Positions 6,974 to 16,011 of a DNA stretch of 32,872 nucleotides are shown in pieces; position 1 is the first letter of the stretch; each line of letters opens with the position of its first letter. The DNA lies in NCBI GenBank assembly GCA_030696155.1, contig JAUYSY010000023.1, forward strand, positions 1 through 32,872. Direction: 5' to 3'. A program made the translations under genes and the position numbers. The notes beneath the pieces were generated by a model. The model was not told the origin of the DNA. It saw nothing but the letters and a program-made list of their open reading frames with translations, and ran no database searches. This DNA is from Alphaproteobacteria bacterium (GTDB lineage: Bacteria > Pseudomonadota > Alphaproteobacteria > JAUXUR01).

Positions 6974-8365
6974 ATGAAACACAATATTGCCACACTCATT
7001 CTTGCCGCCGGTTGGGGAACGCGTATGCAGTCTAATCTCCCCAAGGTTTTACATAAAGTTGCGCATCAACCTCTTTTATCATGGGTTTTAAATGCTGCTG
7101 AAACTTTAGCACCTGTTCGTCAGATTGTTGTTGTGCGCCCAGGTATGGATCAGGTTAAAGAAATCATTGGCAACGCACACATTGTATTGCAAGAAAAAGG
7201 TGAAGGCACAGGCGCTGCTGTCATGGCTGCACGACCAACACTCGAAGATTTTAAAGGTGATGTGCTTGTACTTTTTGGTGATACGCCCTTTATTACGCCT
7301 GAAACATTGCAATGTTTAGTTGAAACGAGAAGATCTGCATCTAATCCAGCTGTCGTGATTGTTGGATTTAAGCCTGAAGATCCAGCTGAATATGGTCGTA
7401 TCGTGATGAATGCACAAGATCAAATTGAGCGTATTGTTGAATATAAAGATGCAAATGATACAGAACGTGAAATAGGTTTGTGTAATTCAGGCGTCATGGC
7501 AATTGATGGATCTTGTCTTTTTGAACTTGTTGACAAACTTACATCTAATAATGCAAAAAGTGAATATTATCTAACGGATATTATTGAACATGCACGCAAA
7601 ATGGGGCGTCATTGTACAGTCGTTGAAGCCTCCGAAGAAGAGCTTATGGGTATTAATTCCCGCGCAGATTTAGCACGCGCTGAACTTGAAGCGCAAACAC
7701 AATTACGCGGAGCCGCACTTGCCATGGGTGTGACATTGATTGACCCAGATTCCGTTTATTTAAGCTATGATACCAATCTTGGCAAAGACATTACAATTGG
7801 ACCAAATGTTGTTATTATGCCAGGTGTTGAAATTAGAGATAACGTCATTATTCATGCCTTCTGTCACTTAGAAGGTGCTAAAATAGAAGAGGGAGCAATT
7901 GTTGGTCCTTTTGCGCGGTTACGACCTGGCACTGAAATTGGACGTGATGTGCGTATTGGCAATTTTGTTGAAGTAAAGAACAGCCAATTTGAAGCGCATT
8001 CAAAAGCGAATCATCTCTCTTATATAGGTGACGCACATATTGGTAAAAAATCCAATATTGGTGCTGGTACAATCACATGTAATTACGACGGTATCAATAA
8101 ATCGAAAACAATATTGGGCGAAAACGTTTTTATTGGCTCAAATAGTGCGCTTGTAGCGCCTGTCCAAATTGGCAATGGTGCTATCGTTGCCGCAGGAAGT
8201 GTTGTGACGAATAATGTTGCCGAAAATGCATTATGTATTGCACGGAGTCGCCAAATTGAAAAGCCCAATGGCGCTCAAATATATCGTGAGCAACATAAAA
8301 AAGAACGCAGCAATGTAACATTGATGACGGTTGTTGATAATGATCGCCCCCAAAGTAACAATTAA
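6974..8365 (+). CDS. glmU: Bifunctional UDP-GlcNAc pyrophosphorylase / GlcN-1-P acetyltransferase
   Basis: GlmU acetylates glucosamine-1-phosphate and then couples it to UTP, giving UDP-GlcNAc for peptidoglycan and lipid A. The N-terminal nucleotidyltransferase domain (about 1-230) has the signature LAAGWGTRMQS at 10-20 and Lys24 in LPKVLH. The C-terminal left-handed beta-helix (about 255-440) carries hexapeptide repeats. Its acetyltransferase active-site region includes RLRPGTEIG, NFVEVKNS, ANHLSYIGD and GAGTITCNYDG. The length of 463 residues is normal. A TAAGG ribosome site lies 8 nt before the ATG. glmS follows after 63 bp, an arrangement common in bacteria. Confidence 0.97.
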   Translation: MKHNIATLILAAGWGTRMQSNLPKVLHKVAHQPLLSWVLNAAETLAPVRQIVVVRPGMDQVKEIIGNAHIVLQEKGEGTGAAVMAARPTLEDFKGDVLVLFGDTPFITPETLQCLVETRRSASNPAVVIVGFKPEDPAEYGRIVMNAQDQIERIVEYKDANDTEREIGLCNSGVMAIDGSCLFELVDKLTSNNAKSEYYLTDIIEHARKMGRHCTVVEASEEELMGINSRADLARAELEAQTQLRGAALAMGVTLIDPDSVYLSYDTNLGKDITIGPNVVIMPGVEIRDNVIIHAFCHLEGAKIEEGAIVGPFARLRPGTEIGRDVRIGNFVEVKNSQFEAHSKANHLSYIGDAHIGKKSNIGAGTITCNYDGINKSKTILGENVFIGSNSALVAPVQIGNGAIVAAGSVVTNNVAENALCIARSRQIEKPNGAQIYREQHKKERSNVTLMTVVDNDRPQSNN

Positions 8366-8428
8366 TTCATAGAGTTGACAACGAATTTGTTCATAAAATG
8401 GACAATTTACTAAAAAATAGAGGTTTAT

Positions 8429-10252
8429 ATGTGCGGTATTATAGCAATTCTTGGAACAAAAAACGCCGTTCCACATCTAGTTGAAGGCTTAAAACGTCTT
8501 GAATATAGAGGATATGATTCAAGTGGTGTTGCAACACTCGTTGAAGGTCATCTTGAGCGTAGACGTGCTGAAGGAAAATTACTTAATCTTGAAAAGCTCC
8601 TTGGCACTGACCCATTACAAGGTATTATTGGGATTGGTCATACAAGATGGGCAACCCATGGCAAACCAAGTGATCGCAATGCACATCCCATGATGACAGA
8701 CAAAGTAGCTGTTGTTCACAATGGTATTATTGAAAATTTTCAAGAACTTAAAAAAGAGTTGCAAGCAAAAGGTCATCAATTTACGTCAGACACTGATACT
8801 GAAGTTGTTGCTTGTCTTTTAACTGAATATTTAAACCTTGGATTTGCCCCTAAAGAAGCACTTCAAAAAGCAGTTGGTCGCATGGAAGGCGCCTATGCAA
8901 TCGCGGCTATCATTGCAGGCCACGAAGATATGATTTTATGTGCGCGTAAAGGAAGCCCGCTTGTTGTAGGTCATGGCGATGGCGAAATGTTTATTGGATC
9001 TGATGCAATCGCACTCGCCCCCTTAACACGAAAATTAACCTATTTGGAAGAAGGCGATTGGGGAATCATTAATCGCAAAGGTGCTGAAATTTTTGACGAA
9101 GAAGGCAGATCTGTTCATCGCCCTATCACAATTGTCGACATCAGTAGTGCCGTTGCCGAAAAAGGAAATTACGATCATTTCATGCTCAAAGAAATTTTCG
9201 AACAAGCTGAAGTATTACCACGCACACTTCATAATCTTGTTGACCCGATTTCAAAAACGATTAGATTGCCAAATCTCGCTTTTCAATGGAAAGATGTAAC
9301 ACGATTGACCTTTGTTGCGTGTGGCACATCCTATCATTCGGCAATGGTTGCTAAATATTGGTTTGAGCAAATTGCTAAAATACCTGTTGATGTCGATATT
9401 GCGTCAGAATTTCGCTATAGATCACCTGTATTAAGTAAAAATGGTGTCTCTTTATTTATATCACAATCAGGTGAAACGATTGACACGCTTGCAGCGCTTC
9501 GTTATGCAAAATCCAATGGGCAACATATTTTAAGCATCGTTAACCGTCCTGAAAGCACGATGGCACGCGAATCAGATGCTATTTTGCAAACTCTTGTTGG
9601 TCCTGAAATAGGGGTTGCATCAACAAAAGCCTTTACGGGCCAATTGGTCGTTCTTGCTTGCTTAGCACTTGCTGTTGCAAAAGCACGCGGCACAATCTCG
9701 TCTGCTGAAGAGACTGACTTTATTACGTCCCTTGCCTCTTTACCCAACCATATTCGTCTTATCCTAAAAGATGCAGATCGATACCATGAAATTGCAGCAT
9801 CACTTGTTGATGCTAAAGATGTTTTGTATTTGGGACGAGGCACTGCATATCCTGTTGCTTTAGAAGGTGCTTTAAAACTTAAAGAAATATCTTATATCCA
9901 CGCTGAAGGTTATGCATCAGGAGAGATGAAACATGGCCCCATCGCACTTATTGACAAAGGTACGCCTGTTATTATGGTGGCCCCTAGTGATGCATTGATT
10001 GAAAAATCTTTGTCCAACCTTGAAGAGGTTGTCGCCCGTGGCGCTCATGTTATTTTACTGTCAGATGATGAGGGTATTTCAAAATTACGAAATAATGATG
10101 TATTAAAAATTAGATTACCTAAGGTCAATGAATTCTTAACGCCAATCCTTTACACGATACCTGTACAACTTTTGGCTTATTATGTAGCAGTTTTAAAAGG
10201 GACGGATGTTGATCAGCCACGTAATTTGGCTAAATCTGTTACAGTCGAGTAA
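8429..10252 (+). CDS. glmS: Glutamine-fructose-6-phosphate aminotransferase (isomerizing)
   Basis: GlmS makes glucosamine-6-phosphate from fructose-6-phosphate and glutamine, the committed step of the hexosamine pathway. The product starts MCGIIAILG, exposing the catalytic Cys1 after Met removal. It has the glutaminase signature EYRGYDSSG, TRWATHG, the NGIIENF motif and the two SIS isomerase domains (about 285-425 and 455-597, including STKAFTGQ, and ending PRNLAKSVTVE). At 607 residues it is full length. AGAGG precedes the ATG. No glmS ribozyme is present in the short 63-bp gap after glmU, so control is probably at transcript or translation level from glmU. A hairpin terminator follows at 10292-10345. 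Confidence 0.98.
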   Translation: MCGIIAILGTKNAVPHLVEGLKRLEYRGYDSSGVATLVEGHLERRRAEGKLLNLEKLLGTDPLQGIIGIGHTRWATHGKPSDRNAHPMMTDKVAVVHNGIIENFQELKKELQAKGHQFTSDTDTEVVACLLTEYLNLGFAPKEALQKAVGRMEGAYAIAAIIAGHEDMILCARKGSPLVVGHGDGEMFIGSDAIALAPLTRKLTYLEEGDWGIINRKGAEIFDEEGRSVHRPITIVDISSAVAEKGNYDHFMLKEIFEQAEVLPRTLHNLVDPISKTIRLPNLAFQWKDVTRLTFVACGTSYHSAMVAKYWFEQIAKIPVDVDIASEFRYRSPVLSKNGVSLFISQSGETIDTLAALRYAKSNGQHILSIVNRPESTMARESDAILQTLVGPEIGVASTKAFTGQLVVLACLALAVAKARGTISSAEETDFITSLASLPNHIRLILKDADRYHEIAASLVDAKDVLYLGRGTAYPVALEGALKLKEISYIHAEGYASGEMKHGPIALIDKGTPVIMVAPSDALIEKSLSNLEEVVARGAHVILLSDDEGISKLRNNDVLKIRLPKVNEFLTPILYTIPVQLLAYYVAVLKGTDVDQPRNLAKSVTVE

Positions 10253-10291
10253 TTAGTATTAATTAACTTCACAGCACTATAGTAAATCTAA

Positions 10292-10345
10292 TAAAAATCG
10301 ACCTACTCCCCATGGGCTTTACCGCGGGAAGTAGGGATTTTTAGT
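10292..10345 (+). terminator. Terminator hairpin after glmS
   Basis: A long hairpin: AAAAATC and CCTACT on the left pair with AGTAGG and GATTTTT on the right, with CCCC/GGGA between them, then T-rich DNA. The core, read on the minus strand (CCTACTTCCCGCGG...), matches 22 of 27 positions with the palindromic element at 15776-15802. The terminator may therefore derive from a dispersed repeat. Confidence 0.75.
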
Positions 10346-10362
10346 ATTTTCAAGTCATTTCA

Positions 10363-10390
10363 TTGTTAAATTTAAAAATCACTTTACAAT
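10363..10390 (+). promoter_or_regulatory. Promoter for the 10446 gene
   Basis: TTGTTA (10363-10368), a 16-bp spacer and TACAAT (10385-10390), about 50 nt before the start codon of the secreted hypothetical protein. Confidence 0.5.
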
Positions 10391-10445
10391 AAAATTTTTT
10401 TTTGATAGAACAAAGAACTAAAGCAATCACAAAAGGTTTATTTAA

Positions 10446-11630
10446 ATGAAACATAAAATAATTTATTATATTTTAGGAATAATTTTTTTTAATTATTCTT
10501 TTGATGTAAGTTCTATTCTTCCTAAAAAGGAACAATTTTCTGAAATTACTAAAATAAAAATATGTAATGGAAGGGATCAACTTAAAAAATACAAAGAAAT
10601 ATACAAAGCGCATTTACAAAAATTCAAAGAAGATGAAAGTAGCCATTTTACAAAAGATGTTGAAAATTTAGATCTTCCATTGTCGTGGGCTTATGCAAAT
10701 GCTTATGCACGTCTTCAAGAACTTGAAAAAAATGATGCGTCTATCGCAAAAATTATAGGATGCTCACCAACAGAAGCTTTAGAAAGACTTTTTTATGAGC
10801 ATGTTGAAGATCCCTCTATCCCGCTTTCAATAACAACGTTTAAAAATTATGTGCTTGATATTGTTGATTTAATGGATTTATATTTTCATAATAATGATCC
10901 AGAATTATGGAAAGAAACAATTGACGAAGTGTTTTCAAATAAAAACAATAGCAATGCGTATGACTTATTTAGTCCGGTTTTTTTAAGAAAACAAGGATTG
11001 GGTTTCGAAAGCATTAATTTTGCTTTTTTTGATAATACAGGCCCTTACTTAAGCGTAACAGAAGTAGGACCTAATAGAAATGCTCATGATCAAAAATACA
11101 GTAATACAAATCGAAAATTCATTATACGTCATGATTTAATACATGATGGTGATACAATTCGATATTTAACACGCAGCAAGATCTTTTCTCTATTCCAACA
11201 ATTTTATGAATGCATGCTTAATGCAGAAATTAGTAAAGAAAATCTTGATGTTCTTCAATTAGGGTTTTATCTTTTGACGCATGAACATCTTAGTGTATGG
11301 GAGCATTATACACATACAAAAGAATCAAATTTAATCAACATGCTTAAATACGGCATTGATGCAACAATCGACTTGCTTTACACCAACTTTCTTTATACTG
11401 ACGCAGATACGTATGTCGTTTTATATAAAGACTCACTCGAAGGTATTGTTAATCTAGTTAAAAAACACAACGAAGAAAAGAATAGTGTTTTCTCTGATAA
11501 GTGCAATAATCTTAAACCTACCAATAGGTCCATGCAAAATTTTAGAGATTTAAATCTCTTTTTAAACGCGTTTAAAACGAAATTTAAAAAGGCTATGAAA
11601 CAAGTATGTTGTAATATTGAGCAGCTTTAA
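10446..11630 (+). CDS. Secreted hypothetical protein, function unknown
   Basis: Not recognised. The 394-residue product begins with a typical signal peptide (MKHKIIYYILGIIFF, hydrophobic to about residue 24), so it is probably exported. The mature protein is mainly helical and highly charged. Its central part (about 180-300) has His/Asp-rich stretches, RHDLIHDGDT and LLTHEHLSVWEHYTH, that could bind metal but match no motif I know. Cysteines occur at the N-terminus (IKICNGRD) and near the C-terminus (SDKCNN, VCCNIE). Base composition is even more AT-rich than the flanking housekeeping genes, consistent with a fast-evolving or lineage-specific gene. It has its own promoter and a terminator shared with the convergent ferritin-like gene. 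Confidence 0.75.
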   Translation: MKHKIIYYILGIIFFNYSFDVSSILPKKEQFSEITKIKICNGRDQLKKYKEIYKAHLQKFKEDESSHFTKDVENLDLPLSWAYANAYARLQELEKNDASIAKIIGCSPTEALERLFYEHVEDPSIPLSITTFKNYVLDIVDLMDLYFHNNDPELWKETIDEVFSNKNNSNAYDLFSPVFLRKQGLGFESINFAFFDNTGPYLSVTEVGPNRNAHDQKYSNTNRKFIIRHDLIHDGDTIRYLTRSKIFSLFQQFYECMLNAEISKENLDVLQLGFYLLTHEHLSVWEHYTHTKESNLINMLKYGIDATIDLLYTNFLYTDADTYVVLYKDSLEGIVNLVKKHNEEKNSVFSDKCNNLKPTNRSMQNFRDLNLFLNAFKTKFKKAMKQVCCNIEQL

Positions 11631-11653
11631 TCTCTTTTAAATAGAATTTATAA

Positions 11654-11700
11654 CGTAACACCAAAAGATAAATCTTGAGGTGTTACGAACATCAATTTTT
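11654..11700 (+). terminator. Intrinsic terminator between convergent genes
   Basis: A perfect 9-bp stem, CGTAACACC (11654-11662) with GGTGTTACG (11679-11687), and a T-run at 11695-11700. The T-run lies on the plus strand, so it mainly serves the 10446 gene. Confidence 0.8.
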
Positions 11701-12489
11701 CTGCTGCCAATTTAAAAACTTTGTAAACGCAAAAAGCGCTATTTTACTTAATTTCCCATGAGGATTTAAGCCGATGGGTTTAAAGGACATAGCAATAATA
11801 CGTTCTATATGGTGCGGCTTATAAATCTGATACGACAACCGCGCATATTCAGCATTAGAAGCTTTACGGTTATAAGGCGTTTGGATGTTGTTAGCAGCAT
11901 AAAATGCGTAAGAAAGCTCGTCATCTTGGCTTTCTAAAATACGTTTGATAACAATCGACAATCGTTGAAAAAAGTTCAATTTATCTTGTTTGTTATGTAC
12001 TTTGAAATGATCATAAAATAACTTGTAATGCCTAAATTCATCAGCTGCAATTTTTTGTGCAATTTGTTTTAAAACGGGTTCTTTTGTGGCTTCAGTCAAG
12101 GCCGTATACATAGAACTTGTTGCTGTTTCAACAATACAGCGTGCAATTAACTCACCTGAGCGAGAGCCTCTAACAGAAGTCGTTTTATCCAATGGAATTT
12201 GATAGCCGTCAGAAAATTTTCGAAATGATGCATCAAACGAAAAGCTTGGATCAGCAAGTTCTGCCCATTTACCAAGGACCACACCATGCTGCACTTCTTC
12301 TTCTGCCCATTCTGTTGCCAATTCTTTAAAATCAGGTTCATCATTGAAAATATTATGCAAATAAGCAGCATAATGGCGTCCATTATACTCAACAAGGGAG
12401 GCTGTTTTAATAACAGGAATAATTTGAGGATCCACTAAAGAGGGGTCAAATTTATCCCAATCTATGTCCTCGATCGTCCAATGCTTCAT
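11692..12489 (-). CDS. Diiron ferritin-like domain protein
   Basis: A 265-residue protein starting MKHWTIEDIDWDKFDP, the usual N-terminus of an alphaproteobacterial ferritin-like family. The expected four-helix diiron ligands are visible: Glu34 (SLVEYNG), Glu65-x-x-His68 (EEVQHG), Glu121 (IVETATSS) and Glu151-x-x-His154 (DEFRHY). The invariant SVRGSRSGELIARC stretch precedes the third helix. The family is annotated only as ferritin-like; iron-dependent oxidation or oxidative-stress defence is plausible but not shown. A TTG at 12516 would add nine residues; the internal ATG at 12489 is chosen because it matches the family start. Neither has a strong ribosome site. Confidence 0.8.
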   Translation of the reverse strand: MKHWTIEDIDWDKFDPSLVDPQIIPVIKTASLVEYNGRHYAAYLHNIFNDEPDFKELATEWAEEEVQHGVVLGKWAELADPSFSFDASFRKFSDGYQIPLDKTTSVRGSRSGELIARCIVETATSSMYTALTEATKEPVLKQIAQKIAADEFRHYKLFYDHFKVHNKQDKLNFFQRLSIVIKRILESQDDELSYAFYAANNIQTPYNRKASNAEYARLSYQIYKPHHIERIIAMSFKPIGLNPHGKLSKIALFAFTKFLNWQQKN

Positions 12490-12670
12490 TTCAATAAAAG
12501 CCCATTTTATGGTCAAATGCGTCGTCAGATTTGCTCAATCATTTTTCAAATTAAGTGAGCACGATTTACACACTTTGAATATTAAAGCATTTTTTTTGTT
12601 TTTTGGAGCTATTTTTATGATTAACCCTTTTCATTTTTTTTATATGTCTTAGAATGTACACATATAATTC

Positions 12671-14095
12671 ATGAATCTAAAAGAAGTGTTTGTTTTGGCC
12701 AAATTAAAATCGCAATATATATGTCAAGCTTGTGGCGTTTCCTTTCCTCGGTGGACAGGTAAATGCGATGCATGCGGTACTTGGGATCAAATTGTAGAGG
12801 AAAAACCATCTTCCTCTGCCGGATTTTTTATGAAAAAATCAGGGTCACGCCTTGATACAGTTGATTTATTGACACCTATTGTTATTCCTAAACGATTGAT
12901 GTCAAATACACAAGAATTTGATCGTGTGACAGGTGGTGGCCTTGTTCCAGGCGGAGTTGTTCTTATTGGAGGTGATCCTGGTATTGGTAAATCAACTTTA
13001 ATGCTTCAAATGGCATCACGATTATCGCATCAAACACCAACGCTTTATGTCTCTGGCGAAGAAGCTATCGACCAAATTCAAAGTCGTGCACATCGTTTAG
13101 GCGTTGCGCAATCACCTTTGGCGCTTGCATCTAGCACAAATTTAAAAGATATTATTGCGACTATTGAAGGACCGCAAGGGGCTAAACTTGTGGTTATTGA
13201 TTCGATTCAAACAATGTTTTTAGATGATTTGGAAGCTTCCCCTGGGACAGTGTCACAAGTACGTGCGTGCTCGCATGAATTGGTCACTATCGCCAAAAAA
13301 AGAAATGTTGCTATTTTAATTGTAGGTCATGTGACTAAAGAAGGACTTATTGCAGGCCCTCGCGTTCTTGAGCATATGGTTGATACGGTTCTTTATTTTG
13401 AGGGCGAACGTGGTCATCATTACAGATTATTGCGGACTGTTAAAAATCGATTTGGCGCGACAAATGAAATCGGCATTTTTCAAATGACCGAAACGGGGCT
13501 CGAGGAAGTCAAAAATCCGTCTGCTTTATTTCTATCAGAACGCCGCGAAGGTGTAAGCGGATCAAGCATTTATGCAGGCCTTGAAGGCACACGTCCTGTT
13601 TTGGTCGAAATTCAAGTTTTGCTCTCAAAAACAGCTTATGGCATGCCAAGGCGGACGACCGTTGGGTGGGATTTATCGCGTCTTGCGATGATATTAGCCG
13701 TTCTTGAAGCACGATGTGGGCTTAATTTTGCGAATTACGATGTCTATCTTAATATTGCGGGTGGCCTTAAAATAACAGACCCATCATCAGATTTATCGAT
13801 TGTGGCAGCGCTTGTATCCGCTTATTTTGATATTCCTTTGGACCCCAAAGCTATATTTTTAGGCGAAATTGGATTGTCTGGCGAAGTACGCATGGTGCCG
13901 CATATGGATGTTCGGTTAAAAGAGGCTGATAAATTAGGCTTTACTTGTGCTTTTATTCCAGATATGCGATCTTTAACAAAGCAGATACATTTAGAAAGCA
14001 TGACCTTGAATCCAGTTGATATGGTTAAGAAATTAGTAACAGACATGGCGAATCAACGCAAAAATCAAACAACAGAAGAAATATTAGGGGAGTAA
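12671..14095 (+). CDS. radA: DNA repair protein RadA (Sms)
   Basis: RadA is a RecA-like, DnaB-type helicase that drives branch migration in recombinational repair. Visible parts are a C4 zinc finger (Cys18, Cys21, Cys32, Cys35), Walker A GGDPGIGKST at 100-109, Walker B LVVID at 173-177 and the RadA-specific KNRFG at 258-262. A Lon-like C-terminal domain (about 300-455) contains GGLKITDPSSDLSIV and GEIGLSGEVR. Length is normal. The ATG at 12671 has no clear ribosome site. The TTG at 12695 gives MAKLKSQYICQACG, the family's canonical start, with AAGAAG 8 nt upstream, and may be the true start. It is the first gene of a radA-cvpA-SDR operon; cvpA follows after 6 nt. Confidence 0.95.
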   Translation: MNLKEVFVLAKLKSQYICQACGVSFPRWTGKCDACGTWDQIVEEKPSSSAGFFMKKSGSRLDTVDLLTPIVIPKRLMSNTQEFDRVTGGGLVPGGVVLIGGDPGIGKSTLMLQMASRLSHQTPTLYVSGEEAIDQIQSRAHRLGVAQSPLALASSTNLKDIIATIEGPQGAKLVVIDSIQTMFLDDLEASPGTVSQVRACSHELVTIAKKRNVAILIVGHVTKEGLIAGPRVLEHMVDTVLYFEGERGHHYRLLRTVKNRFGATNEIGIFQMTETGLEEVKNPSALFLSERREGVSGSSIYAGLEGTRPVLVEIQVLLSKTAYGMPRRTTVGWDLSRLAMILAVLEARCGLNFANYDVYLNIAGGLKITDPSSDLSIVAALVSAYFDIPLDPKAIFLGEIGLSGEVRMVPHMDVRLKEADKLGFTCAFIPDMRSLTKQIHLESMTLNPVDMVKKLVTDMANQRKNQTTEEILGE

Positions 14096-14101
14096 TACCA
14101 A

Positions 14102-14977
14102 ATGTGGGAGCAATATTTACCAACAACGCCAACAGATATAGTGCTTGTTGTCATACTGGTATTATCGGCCCTTTTTGCCCTTTTCAGAGGCTTTGTCCGT
14201 GAATTTTTAGCCATTCTTGCTTGGATTGGTGCCTTTTTCGTCACTATATATTCATTTGGCTTTACCTATAAATTCTTTCACGGCTTTATTGATAATGAAA
14301 TGGTCGCCCATGGTCTATCGGCAGCCCTTTTGTTCCTTATCAGTTTGATAATATTTTCCCTTATTGCACACACAATTGCATCATGGATTCATAAAACACC
14401 CTTAAGCTCATTAGATCGCTTTTTAGGTCTAATTTTCGGCGTATTGCGTGGTATGTTGTTGATTTGCCTTTTATACATTGTTGTTGTTTGGTTCTATAAA
14501 GACAAGGAATTACCTGTTTGGGTAACACAAGCCAAAACATTGCCACTCATTCAAAAAGGGGCAAATTATTTGGCTGATTTAGTTCCTGAAGAGCAACGCA
14601 TAAAACTGATTAAAATGTTCCAAGAGTTCATTTCAGATAAGTCTGAAAAAGAAGAAGAGAATTTTATGAAGGATTCAGCCACTGCGCCAAGTAGTGCTGT
14701 TGGAAAAGGTCCTATTATTAAACATCGTTCTGAACAAAATCCACAGCATAATAATGTGATACATCCTTATACAAAACCAGAAAACGTGACACCTTCTCAT
14801 CATCCTGCAACACCTACAAATAATGCGGCAAACAGGCCGCTAGACGATCCTATTCATGTTGAAACAAAACCAGCACCAGCATCACCTTCAACTGCTGGCG
14901 CTGAAGAAACGCCAACACCAGGATATGATCAACAAACACGTGATCAAATGGACCAGTTGGTGAAAAAGAAACAATAA
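14102..14977 (+). CDS. cvpA: CvpA family inner-membrane protein
   Basis: Four predicted membrane helices (about 10-28, 34-56, 70-92 and 105-130) with the family signature ALFRGFVREFLAILAWIGAF and SSLDRFLGLIFGVLRGMLL. CvpA is named for colicin V production; more recent work links the family to envelope integrity. The C-terminal part (about 190-285) is a hydrophilic tail rich in Pro, Thr and Asn that is longer than in the enterobacterial protein but common in alphaproteobacteria. A GGGGAG ribosome site lies in the end of radA. The stop and the next start overlap as TAATG. In related genomes purF usually follows cvpA; here it does not. Confidence 0.92.
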   Translation: MWEQYLPTTPTDIVLVVILVLSALFALFRGFVREFLAILAWIGAFFVTIYSFGFTYKFFHGFIDNEMVAHGLSAALLFLISLIIFSLIAHTIASWIHKTPLSSLDRFLGLIFGVLRGMLLICLLYIVVVWFYKDKELPVWVTQAKTLPLIQKGANYLADLVPEEQRIKLIKMFQEFISDKSEKEEENFMKDSATAPSSAVGKGPIIKHRSEQNPQHNNVIHPYTKPENVTPSHHPATPTNNAANRPLDDPIHVETKPAPASPSTAGAEETPTPGYDQQTRDQMDQLVKKKQ

Positions 14978-15675
14978 TGGTTGAGTCGCAAAAATATGCT
15001 TTAATTACCGGCGGATCTCGCGGATTTGGCGCTTCTTTTGCCTGTCTTTTAGCGCAAAAAGGGTATCACTTGATACTGCTTTCAAAGCAAAAAAAAGGAC
15101 TAACTGAAACAGATGATCAAGTTCGAAAATTAGGCGGTAATGCAACATTAATTCCTTTCGATTTACGTAATGTTGATCTAATTGATGCATTAGCATTTTC
15201 AATCGCGGAAAGATTTCCTCATATTGATTTGCTGATGCTTAATGCCGCTTATTTAGGTCAGCTTCGTCCTTTAACGCATATCACAAACGAATTTTGGGAC
15301 GATTGTATATCAACAAATTTAACGTCCCATTTTAGATTATTGCGTGGGCTTGAGCCATTGCTAAAAAAAGCGCCTCAATCTGATCTTATTTTCGTAAATG
15401 ATGCATTAGCTGAAAACCCGCAACCTTTTTGGGGACCTTATGCGATTTCTAAAGCTGGGTTTTTAGCGATGGCGCATATTTATAAAGCAGAAACGACTTC
15501 TGTTACCAATATCAACACGCATATTTTTACGCCCAATCCAATGCCGACACATCTACGTGATAAAGCAATGCCTGGTGAAGATAAAAATGCTTTAGCGTCT
15601 TGTGATGAAGAAGCACTCAGATTGTGGACAGAGATGCAAAACACCACAATGAAAGAATTAAAAAAAACAGCCTAA
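14977..15675 (+). CDS. SDR-family protein lacking the catalytic serine
   Basis: A Rossmann-fold short-chain dehydrogenase of 232 residues. TGGSRGFG at 11-18 binds the nucleotide, NAA at 89-91 replaces NNAG, Asn114 is present and YAISK gives Tyr155 and Lys159. The serine normally about 13 residues before the tyrosine falls in FVNDALAE and is Asn141/Asp142, so normal dehydrogenase activity is doubtful. The substrate is unknown. It is the last gene of the radA-cvpA unit, coupled to cvpA by a one-base TAATG overlap. SDR genes occupy the position after cvpA-purF in many alphaproteobacteria, which suggests that purF was lost from between them. Confidence 0.8.
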   Translation: MVESQKYALITGGSRGFGASFACLLAQKGYHLILLSKQKKGLTETDDQVRKLGGNATLIPFDLRNVDLIDALAFSIAERFPHIDLLMLNAAYLGQLRPLTHITNEFWDDCISTNLTSHFRLLRGLEPLLKKAPQSDLIFVNDALAENPQPFWGPYAISKAGFLAMAHIYKAETTSVTNINTHIFTPNPMPTHLRDKAMPGEDKNALASCDEEALRLWTEMQNTTMKELKKTA

Positions 15676-15721
15676 AATTTTTTTTGCGTGTAACAAAATG
15701 ATTCGACTAAGATTAATTTTT

Positions 15722-15906
15722 TTTGTAACTCCTTACACTCCGTGGGCACATCATTACCCCTAAATACGCTCCCCTCCTACGTCCCGCGGCAAGTCCCTTG
15801 GGATCCATTTTGCAGAGGGTTGATGAATGGATCCAGATTTTTTATTGATTTATGGACCCCGTGGGACTTGCCGCGGGGCGTAGGAGGGCGGCTGGGTAGT
15901 TACAAA
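15722..15906. repeat. Palindromic element with 30-bp inverted arms (185 bp)
   Basis: Outer ends TTTGTAACT (15722-15730) and AGTTACAAA (15898-15906) are perfect inverted repeats. Inside are long GC-rich arms: 15774-15804 (CCTCCTACGTCCCGCGGCAA and onward) and 15854-15887, which is the reverse complement with only a few mismatches. A nested pair ATCCAT/ATGGAT at 15803-15832 could form a second hairpin. GC content is strikingly above the surroundings. There is no coding capacity. It may also end transcription of the SDR operon. The core recurs in the terminator after glmS. Confidence 0.8.
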
Positions 15907-15928
15907 TAATCAAAGCCTGGAATAAAAA

Positions 15929-15972
15929 ATACCTAAAAAATGATGCACTTCATTTCTGAGTTATTTAGGTAT
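15929..15972. repeat. Short hairpin unit related to the TATACCC repeat ends
   Basis: ATACCTAAA (15929-15937) and TTTAGGTAT (15964-15972) are perfect 9-bp inverted repeats, with AAATGA/TCATTT nested inside. The right end read on the minus strand, ATACCTAAATAACTCAG, resembles the TATACCCAAATAATCTGA ends of the elements at 2847 and 6332, so this may be a minimal derivative. Confidence 0.5.
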
Positions 15973-16011
15973 AACATAAAAAATAATTAAAATTGTCTGA
16001 AAGGAAATATA

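Noticed and set aside
8366..8428. glmS ribozyme or separate glmS promoter (TTGACA in the glmU-glmS gap)
   Set aside because: The gap is too short for the ribozyme, and no -10 sits at proper spacing from the TTGACA.
15722..15906. Insertion sequence
   Set aside because: The inverted ends are clear, but only 185 bp separate them and there is no transposase frame.
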